64,000 nt of DNA from Pontederia crassipes. Lineage: Eukaryota; Streptophyta; Magnoliopsida; Commelinales; Pontederiaceae. Below, piece by piece: positions 56,301 to 64,000 of this stretch (its first letter is position 1; every line of letters starts with the position of its first letter). The notes below the pieces were generated by a model. That model was not told the origin of the DNA, searched no databases, and was given only the letters and a program-made list of their open reading frames with translations. A program made the position numbers and the translations under genes. The stretch spans positions 21,162,501 to 21,226,500 of the forward strand of contig CM060196.1 of the NCBI GenBank assembly GCA_030549335.1. The letters are read 5' to 3'.

Positions 56301-58184
56301 TCGTAGTACGGAAAGGTAGTCGCCTACGCCTCATGACAGTTAAAGAAGCACGAGGTGAACTATCCGACACACGTTCTGAAACTGGCAACGATCGTGTTTG
56401 CATTGAAGATGTCGAAGCACTACCTATACGATGAAGAGTTTCAGATGTTCACCGATCACAAGAGCCTGAAATATGTCTTCACCTAGAAGGATCTCAACAT
56501 GCGGCAAAGACAATGGATGGAATTCCTCAAGGGCTATGAGTTCGCGATCAACTATCATCCAGGCAAGGCGAACTCTGTAGCCGACGCTCTTAGGCAGAAA
56601 TGGGAGGCTTCACTAGCGTTCCTCCAACTATGCCGATACAAGATGGTCGAGGCATTCAACCGGTGGAATTCTAGAGCAGCAGGACACAAAGCGATTTTGA
56701 TTATGCACCAGCTGCAACCAAGCCTCATCAGTAGAATTGTCACCGCACAAATGGCCGACACACAGTATACGAAGATGTTCAAGAGATGTCAAGGTGATCC
56801 AGAAGACTTCAAGGTAAGCAACGATGGAGGAATCAGATATCCGAACCGCCTTTGGGTTCCGAATGATGCTATAGTCCGACGAGAGGTGCTCGATGAAGGT
56901 CACAAGTCAGAGTTTTGATGTGAACTTTATGTGGATATGAATTTCTCACACTAAAAGATTTACAGAGACATTAAACGTAGCTTCTGGTGGCACGATATAA
57001 AAAGGGAGATAGCCGACTACGTCTCCAAATGTTTGGTATGCCAACCGGTGAAGGCCGAGCACCAGTGACCGTACGGACTCATGAAGCCACTAGGAGTACC
57101 GAAATGGAAGTGGGAGAACATCACAATGGACTTAATTTCAAGTCTGCCCAGGACACAAAAGGGTCACGACGCCATTTGGGTCATGGTCGATAGACAAAGG
57201 CGGCCCACTTCATTCCGATTAAGTGGAACTAGTCAGTGGAGAGTCTACTGGAGGTGTACGAGCAAGAGATCATCCAACTTCATAGCATTCCAGTCTCAAT
57301 CATGTCGGAATGCGGTCCCCGATTCACATTGAGATTCTGGAAGAGTCTGGAAAAGGCTTTTGGCACCTGTTTGAGCTACAGTACAATCTTCCACTCGCAG
57401 ACCGACGGACAGTCGGAGAGGACAATTCGGACGTTGGAGAACATGCTCCGAGCGTGTGCCTTGGATTGGCACGGTATCTGGGATGAGCATTTAACGTTGA
57501 TCGAGTTCTCATACAACAACAGCTTCCACTCCAACATAGGCATGGCGCCTTTCGAGGTGATGTACGAAAGACCTTGTCGATTGCCCGCGCATTGGGATGA
57601 GGTCGGCGAGAGGGTAGAAATGAGCGTGGAGCTAGCGGTCCGAGCTCAGGAGTATGCGGATACACTAGACGTCATCCGAAAAAGAATGAAGGATGCACAC
57701 TCACGATAGAAGAGTTATGCTGACAAGAAGTGACGAGAGCAAATTTTCAAGGTCGGAGACCAGGTGCTACCGAAGGTGTCTCCGATGAAGGGCGTGATGC
57801 GGTTCAGCAAACGAGGGAAGGTCAGCCCTCGATTTGTTAGTCCATTCGAGATCCTCGACTTAGTCGGCAATGAAGCTTGCAGATTGGCCCTACCTCCTTC
57901 CTACGGACGAGCTCATAACGTCTTCCACGTATCCATGCTCCGAAAGTACAAGCACGACGACACCAACGTCTTCAAGGATCAAAGAACTAAACTTGAAAGA
58001 GGACCTGACCTATGCGGAGTATCTGACGAAGATCTTAAATCGCAAAGTGCAATACTAGAAGGACAAGGAGGTTCTACTAGTCAAGATCGCATGGAAGTAC
58101 CATCACGGAAAAGATGCGACATGGGAACTCGAATTTGAGATGAACAAAGACTTTCTGCACCTATTCGATAAGCTCTATTCCTAA
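56300..58184 (+). pseudogene. Element I: chromovirus Pol 3' half (RNase H to chromodomain)
   Basis: It begins abruptly in RNase H (KVVAYAS, stop, [37 protein letters not shown]). The integrase zinc region (EGHKSEF, then C..CLVC), the core ([56 protein letters not shown]), the C-terminal GKVSPRFVSPFEILDLVGNE and LALPPSYGRAHNVFHVSMLR follow. A frameshifted chromodomain (WKYHHGKDATWELEFEM, ending at the TAA near 58182) closes it. Several frameshifts (near 56920, 57200, 57990) and stops are present. The catalytic aspartate context MSECGPRF replaces the usual SDRGPRF, so one integrase acidic residue is lost. It is similar to element D but clearly a different family. Confidence 0.9.
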
Positions 58185-58224
58185 TAGGATTCGAGAACGA
58201 ATCCTTTTTCTATGGGTATTATAT

Positions 58225-60840
58225 TGTAATGCCTCACGTCTTCAAAAAAATAGAAAAGGAAGGGGCGGAGGGAGAGAGAGAGATCCGCTCTCTTCCCCTT
58301 CCTCTCCCCTCTTCATTGCCGGCAAGTTACGACATGGGGGAGGCAAGGGACAAGCCAACTCCCTTAAAACCTCCACCCCTTTATCCTTCTCCCATTCTTC
58401 CTTTCGTCGCTCTCTCACCCTCTGTTTTCCTCTGACGACGCGCACGGACAGCAACTGAGGGAGGTGTTGCAGCGAGCATTCCCGGCGTGGACGACAAAGG
58501 GGATAGCGGTAGACGGCAGCAGGAGACCGAGGATGAACGATAATTTCGTAGGCATTAAGGTGTGTAGCTAGGGATCTGGGTCATGGGTTGATTTCCACAG
58601 GGATTTGCAAGTTTAAGGATGGATTAGAGATAAGATTTTATGCTAGAGTAGGTAGAAATCATGCTCTAGAGTTATTGTGATGATCTTGATCTAATTTCAT
58701 CTGAATCATGACTATGGCCGAATGATTTCTATATGATTCTATGATCGAACAGGCTATGAATGATTTGATATGTTAGAGTACGATAGAAATAGTTGATAGA
58801 TGATCTATTACATGCCTCCTAGATGATACTCATGTTGATTGGGACATAGAACAAATTTGAAAACCATCGCATATTTAAAGATACGTAATCGACATGTTTC
58901 ATGTAAAGAAGAAAGGATGTGAATGAAGTGTTAAGAATGAGACCTATGATTCAAATGTGTTTTCTGAAGTATGATAAATGTTAGGAATCATGTTTGGTAC
59001 AAGTTTAGGATTATTTGTAGTGAAAATTGATTGAAAACTTAAGGATTCCGTAATGACCTATGGCTCTATCGAATAGAAACGATCGATTAATACCATTTCG
59101 AGCGTCCGATTTAGTTTGGCAAGAGTATAGCGACAGCTATAATGGATGATCAATACTCTAACGATCCATCGTTATAGACCATAACGGAAGCCCGAAATTC
59201 TTTCGGACGATCGAACTGGAAAATGTCTAGACTCCACAATGACAATGATGACCAATCTGACGACCAAAATAGTTTCGGTCGACCTTTCTGGGTCTCCTCG
59301 CCGGAATAACTTCTGACCATCAACGGAGAAATCTGACTAATCGACGATGGAAAAGATGACACTATTCATAACAGAAAACTGGTCCAGTTTCGATCGAAAC
59401 CTATGATCGAAAGTTTGCCTGATTTTCTCGTAAGAAAATGGACGACCGAACCCCTCAAGGACGATCAAAAGTATATACATGAATGAAGAATGATCAAACG
59501 ATTGACCTCTACCTTTTCGGTTGGCCGAAAGTATGATTATAAAATGGATGAAGAATAAACATCAAATGGTCGACCGCTACCTTTTCGGTCGATCGAAAGA
59601 CTGATAAACGAACGTCCGTTCCTCCTATCGGACTATCGTTGGATGGACTTATAACGGGTGATCGTTTGACAAATGGGCGACCGTTATGTGGATAGAAGAA
59701 AATATGACTCTAATCGAACTCCTCTAATTTATAAAGCATCTGTCTACCTAATTTGTTAAAGAATGAAATAAACTTAAAGAAGATTTGGAGCCTTGCTCCA
59801 TACGGCCTTGACCAATTTACGAATTGGAAGAGAGGTCCACGTGATTCGGAGCTTTGCTCCATATGACCTTGACCAATCTACGGATTGGAAGAGAGGTCCA
59901 TATGATTTGGAGCTATGCTCCAAATGACCTTGATCGATCTTCGGAATGAAAGAGAGGTCCACTATGATGGGGGAGGAAGTTAAGCCAGCCTTGAGCGAGG
60001 CACTTCCTCACGGGTTACCATATGTCCTATCTAGAGGGAGTTTCTCCCTTTGTGGATGTTTCCGTCTTGCGCGAGGTCATCCTAGCCCGACGGGGCTGGC
60101 CGTAGCACTAATCACCCAGTGGCCCATGATGATCTAGATAGTTGCACCTTGAGTGTCGACAATGGTATTCTCTAAAAGAAATGAAGAGCTCTTCCAAAGA
60201 AAGAATGAATGAATGAAAGAAAGAATGAATAAAAGAACCAAAGAATGAAAGTATGAACGAACGAATGGTCCTAAGATGGATGAAAGAGCATGAATGATGA
60301 TCAAGTGCTCATGATGCTTTTATTGACCCTCTATATTGATCCATGCTCCATCATTCATGATTTATATTTTTACTCCATGCTTATTCTTATGGAATTATCG
60401 TATGACCTATATGAACTTACACTTAGCTTTTTGCTAACGGTTGAGCTTGCTCCCCTGTGTGATCCTCACAGGTACATAATGATGACTCGTGACATGATGG
60501 TGTGTGCGCGGAGACTACGCTTTGGGTGGCACATGCATATGGTTATGGTCATATCTAGTATGAGTCGTATATTTATACGTTATGTTAGGTGGTAAATCTA
60601 CCTGGATGGGTATTATCAAGTCATGTTTGACCACTATTGTTTTTATGTTTAGTACTCATACTTCTACCTTTGCTACTTCATAATGAGACCATGTATGTAC
60701 CTTTTGCTTCCGCACTATGCTTCAGATCGAGACAATTTGACGTGTTTTATCCCTTTTTGTTTCCGCATTTCTTTTTGTTGTATTATTTTATATTGATGAG
60801 TCTTCTGCTTACGTGTCACTTTTCTGACCATCGAGGTCAA
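58225..60840 (+). mobile_element. 3' LTR of element I, end uncertain
   Basis: TGTAATGCCTCACG starts 40 bp after the pol stop and after a ttcgagaacgaatcc box. The body holds CGGTCGATCGAAAG-type motifs (59380-59640), three ~60-bp repeats (59782-59962), and a typical late-LTR segment, cccctgtgtgatcctcacaggtac, near 60452-60476. No TTACA end with a PBS was found, so the right limit is where I lose resemblance and it may be truncated. The purine-rich 58240-58290 stretch gives artefact frames on both strands. Confidence 0.65.
59782..59962. repeat. Three ~60-bp tandem repeats in LTR I
   Basis: Units start gatttggagccttgctccat (59782), gattcggagctttgctccat (59842) and gatttggagctatgctccaa (59903). 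Each continues with gaccttgaccaat and ggaagagaggtccac. Confidence 0.9.
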
Positions 60841-61229
60841 TAAAAGAGTCAAAGAAAGACTGAAAAAGAAAAGAAGAAAGAGAAGAGAAGAGTAGTGCAC
60901 GGGAGGAGATCCGCATCACGTAGTGAGGTTGAATTTTGGGGCACCAATTAAATATTTCACTCATTCCTTCGAGCTCATCATCCCAGCACGACCCAAGGGC
61001 CATGGCCAATTGTGCCATCCAAAATGGGGATATTTTTTAATAACTTAATATAAAAGTGCACCCCCTTGAATGATTCTCCACATCATACATTCACATATCC
61101 AACTTATGTACCTTCAGTATATTAAGGAGATGCTTCTCACCCAATTATAGTTTTGTTATCATTCTTTAAAGAAATTTCAAGTGCCAAATCTATTTTGTGC
61201 TAATGATGTGGTTGAATTATTGTGTATGT
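60841..61229. other. Unassigned sequence between LTR I and copia K
   Basis: A purine-rich stretch (aagaaagagaagagaag) is followed by ordinary sequence. I recognise no gene or element end here. Confidence 0.45.
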
Positions 61230-61838
61230 TGTAATGTCGGGATCGACGCCTTGCATTATGAACACTCGTTCTTGAATGATATTAAATTAGTCAGACTCGA
61301 TGCCGTTCGAATGATATTAAATTGTGTATGATATTAAATTGTGATAATGAACACTCACACAACGTCATGGAGATGTTCGTTCGAAGGCCGATGTCGAAGA
61401 AATACCCGCTATGCTGTCCGAGATGATATTAAATTAGTCAGACTCGATGCCCGAGACTTCAATGAATAGTGTACTCCTTAGCATCACATTGTTAAATATG
61501 TGACTACAGCGATCATGGGCATGACAGCTTGTCTTCACAGTCGTGAGTCCACGACCATGCACAAGCATGAAAGCTCTGCGCATGATCGTTGGCGTTAACG
61601 ATGAACGGCTGGAGGAATCCGTCATTAAGTAATGACAATGCACACGTTGCCAAATCTTATGAGGTGTGGATCGTGAAGGATTGTTCGACCTTCGGGCATT
61701 GGCGGCGAGTGTTACGGGCATGGAACTTTGGGGACGAATGATCATGGGCGAGCGCTATAAATCAAGGTCGAGAACGACCGTCATCAGCACCTACTGAAAG
61801 TCCCCAATTGCTTTCATCTCTTTCTTCACCCTAGATCT
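61230..61838 (+). mobile_element. 5' LTR of copia element K (left limit tentative)
   Basis: A Met-tRNA PBS variant TGGTATCTGAGC lies at 61840-61851. Upstream are a TATA box (tataaatc, 61756-61763) and a U3 with repeated atgatattaaattagtcagactcgatgcc words (near 61278, 61309, 61327 and 61421). The left end is placed at TGTAATGTCGGG by analogy only. Confidence 0.5.
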
Positions 61839-61851
61839 TTGGTATCTGAGC

Positions 61852-62233
61852 GTAGAGCGGTAACTTTCGGCGAAATCTCTCGGTCCTCTTCTTTCCTGTG
61901 ATGGTGTTCTTCTCCAAACCCATTCACATCTCTACAGCAGCATTCGAAGGTTCCAAAGGCATTTTTTGTTTGTGATTCATGAGCCAACAGCGAATTCCGG
62001 CGAACCCTGCATTTTTTCGTCATCTTCAATCCGCTGTCAGCGTCCACGACTCCCTGCTATGACAGCGTCCACGACTCCCTGCTATGAAGGACTCATGATT
62101 GACGCTGCCGAAATGCTTCCACACCCTTTGCGAGTCTTCTTCAACCGTCAGTTGTACCTCCGACGAATCTCTGCCGACGTTCGCCTCCTCCCCTAATCGC
62201 CTACGATGAACGAAAAAAGAAACACTTAGCAAA
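61852..62233 (+). mobile_element. Copia K leader with a ~26-bp tandem duplication
   Basis: Untranslated leader. The unit cagcgtccacgactccctgc(tatga) is duplicated head to tail at about 62038-62088. Frames 61966-62196 and 62026-62232 have no family features. Confidence 0.6.
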
Positions 62234-62700
62234 ATGGCTCATAAACTCATCGCTTCTGAGCAGGTCAAGATGGAATGCCTGAATGGCATTAATCATGATA
62301 TGTGGAGCAGAAAGATTAGGTACGGCTTGATGCATGACAATTTAGAACCAATAATTGACTCCCCTGCTTTAGTGCTTCCTACGAAAGCTAATGCTAAGCA
62401 AATAAGGGCTTATGAACAGATGGAGGACAAAGACAAAAGAACTAGATGTTTCATACTGATGCACATGGAAGATCGATTAGGATCTTCGAAACTCATAAGA
62501 ATGCTCATGACTTGTTGAATGCTATTAAAGAAAAGTATGATTAAAAAATTCAACCGAACATACAACTGCTCCTTCATAGATATAATACTTATAAAATGAA
62601 GGAGGGTGATAATGTCATAGAGCATGTAACTAAAGATTTATCCACTGTAGGAACTGCCCTACCTGAACCACTGCAGGTTTCTGCAATGCTCCATAGTCTT
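62234..62700 (+). pseudogene. Copia K Gag, truncated by LTR J insertion
   Basis: ATG 62234 begins MAHKLIASEQVKMECLNGIN, then HDMWSRKIRYGLMHDNLE, the copia Gag N-terminal layout. After a frameshift near 62490 the frame reads NAHDLLNAIKEKYD, stop, KIQPNIQLLLHRYNTYKMKE, GDNVIEHVTKDLSTVGTALP, LQVSAMLHSL, the UBN2 domain. It is cut exactly at the next codon by TGATCACTTGC at 62701. The rest of gag-pol would lie right of the window. Confidence 0.85.
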
Positions 62701-64000
62701 TGATCACTTGCTGATCACTATATGTTTCTAACCCATTTTAGATGCATTTTATACATATCGAGTCCCATTTTTTGCCTATTTTTGGGCCAATTATACTTGG
62801 AATGCATACATTGTGATAACTAGTTGATATTCCTCATTTCATACTTAATTCCGTGTGCATAGAGGTTCTGAAATGCCAAAATCCATTAATATTTAAATTC
62901 TATGCCACGTTATCATTTTGAAGATAAGTTATTATTATTATATGTCAAGTTATCATTATTTTGAATGAACTGATTTTCAATGGTTTTCTTGCTCTAAATC
63001 CATCATTATCATGTATAAATCATATTTGGATAGTCACATCTCAACTTGTGTAAAGTTTTAAGTCCATTTGAACAAGTTATCATTTTTAAGTCATATAAGT
63101 TATCGTTTTTGGGCACACAAGTTATCACTCCTTAGAAATCTCATTCATATTTGATTTCTGATCTCACCCACTTGTCACTCTAATCCATTTGATGCCTGAA
63201 ATGCTTTGAACCACCCATATTTGGACATTTTCCAGGATTTACTCAAAGTTATCATTCTGGGCCCCTTAATTCATTAATTTTGATACAAGTTATCACTCCT
63301 GCACAACACCCAACTTCATTTGATATCTGAGCTAGCAACTATCATTTTCTTAATCTTTATTTGTCAAAACACCATTCAAGGGCTTTGATGCTTGCTGTTT
63401 TGGAATTTATAGCAGGGAAAAGGTGGCCAAAAAGTGGAAAAAGTAGGGGGGACCATCTACTTTTTCCTGCACAAAAAAGAATATGCAGCTGAAATTCTGG
63501 CAGTGGATAGGTGGCTTAATCAAGGTTTGGAAGAATGTTCTGATGCTGATCAAAGGGTGGAAAGGAGTCATATAAAAGGAGGATTTTCTGGAGGAGGAGA
63601 GGGGGCTGGACATTGAGGGTTTGAGTAAGAAAGGGGGCTGCTGTGGAGCTGCTGCTGGACTTGCTACTGCTAGCCGAGACATTTTGAAGCATCAACGATT
63701 TGTATCTGTTTCTCAATCTATTTTCTGTCAAGCCTTGTAAATATGAGGAGCTAAACTCCATTTCTTCTAGGATAGGGTAGTATTTAGATTAGTTTTGGAT
63801 GGATATGGAATGATTTGTAATCCTGCACTGCAACAATTCTGGTTTTCAGATTTCAAAACTTTTTTGCATTGATTCATGTTATCATTAGATCCATTGTAAA
63901 TATGATCGAGATGTATTATGTGATCTAATCACCCTTCAGAATGCATTAAGAGATAAAGTCAGATTTCTGGATTCCATTTAGTTGAAAATCTGATTTCTGA
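62701..64000 (+). mobile_element. LTR J, second copy (runs off the window)
   Basis: It starts TGATCACTTGCTGATCAC and is collinear with LTR J at 49703-51150, including the AAGTTATCA motifs and a TATA box at 63571-63578 (tataaaag). It lacks about 150 bp present near 50090-50240 of the first copy. The left flank gtctt (62696-62700) would be one TSD copy. Whether it is a solo LTR or the 5' LTR of a full element cannot be seen. Confidence 0.9.

Noticed and set aside
58229..58454. Open frames on both strands with Glu/Arg or Pro/Leu/Ser-rich products.
   Set aside because: Purine/pyrimidine-biased stretch at the start of LTR I, with no family features.

Overview
The window is plant nuclear DNA, almost certainly from a flowering plant with a repeat-rich genome. 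It holds Athila-type and chromovirus Ty3 elements, several copia elements, a CACTA DNA transposon and one broken wall-associated receptor gene. I see no rRNA or tRNA genes and no intact host gene. Every coding region carries stops or frameshifts. Species cannot be read from this. All work was by eye, so LTR ends are firm only where TG..CA ends, a primer-binding site (PBS), a polypurine tract (PPT) or target-site duplications (TSD) are cited.

Layout. (1) 1-21521 is one large CACTA element. Its right terminus is at 21521, its left end lies outside the window, and its transposase remnant is at 12283-13400 (minus). It carries two insertions. One is a nested pair of related Athila-like elements: A' (minus; LTR 10533-12282) with A (plus; PBS 1423-1440, 3' LTR 6850-8242) inside it. 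The other is a complete gag-only Athila-like element B (14802-20316, TSD TGTAT on both sides). (2) 21522-30785 is AT-rich. It holds a 157-bp LINE tail with a 13-bp TSD, a minus-strand copia derivative arranged LTR-internal-LTR-internal-LTR (24051-28552) and a copia gag scrap. (3) 30786-32190 is a wall-associated kinase-like (WAK) pseudogene with its extracellular exons but no kinase. (4) 33866-36764 is a solo LTR C (minus, chromovirus-like). (5) 37054-41036 is copia element F, cut off inside integrase and followed by hAT-like and CACTA-like scraps and a minus copia LTR G. (6) 42954-55373 is a chromovirus (Tekay/Del-like) element D with gag, protease, RT, RNase H, integrase and chromodomain. 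It is split at the integrase-chromodomain linker by a 2980-bp solo LTR J (TSD GCAGG). (7) 55393-60840 is a copia LTR plus leader (E) joined to the 3' half of a second chromovirus (I) and its LTR. (8) 61230-62700 is copia K (LTR, leader, gag), interrupted at 62701 by a second copy of LTR J that runs off the window.

Two patterns stand out. First, most of the LTR families carry dense arrays of a family-specific short motif: TACGGCCGA in A and A', the perfect palindrome CTGTCACGGCCGTGACAG in B, AAGTTATCA in J, CCGATCGACCGATG in the copia derivative, ACACGGCCCGAGTT in D and ACGGCCATGCC/ACGATCGTACC in C. In A, A', B, J and the copia derivative the array lies just upstream of the TATA box. Second, A and B encode different proteins but share a collinear ~1-kb non-coding block before the 3' LTR, with a core predicted to fold into two stem-loops. 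This looks like a shared cis-acting signal of non-autonomous elements.
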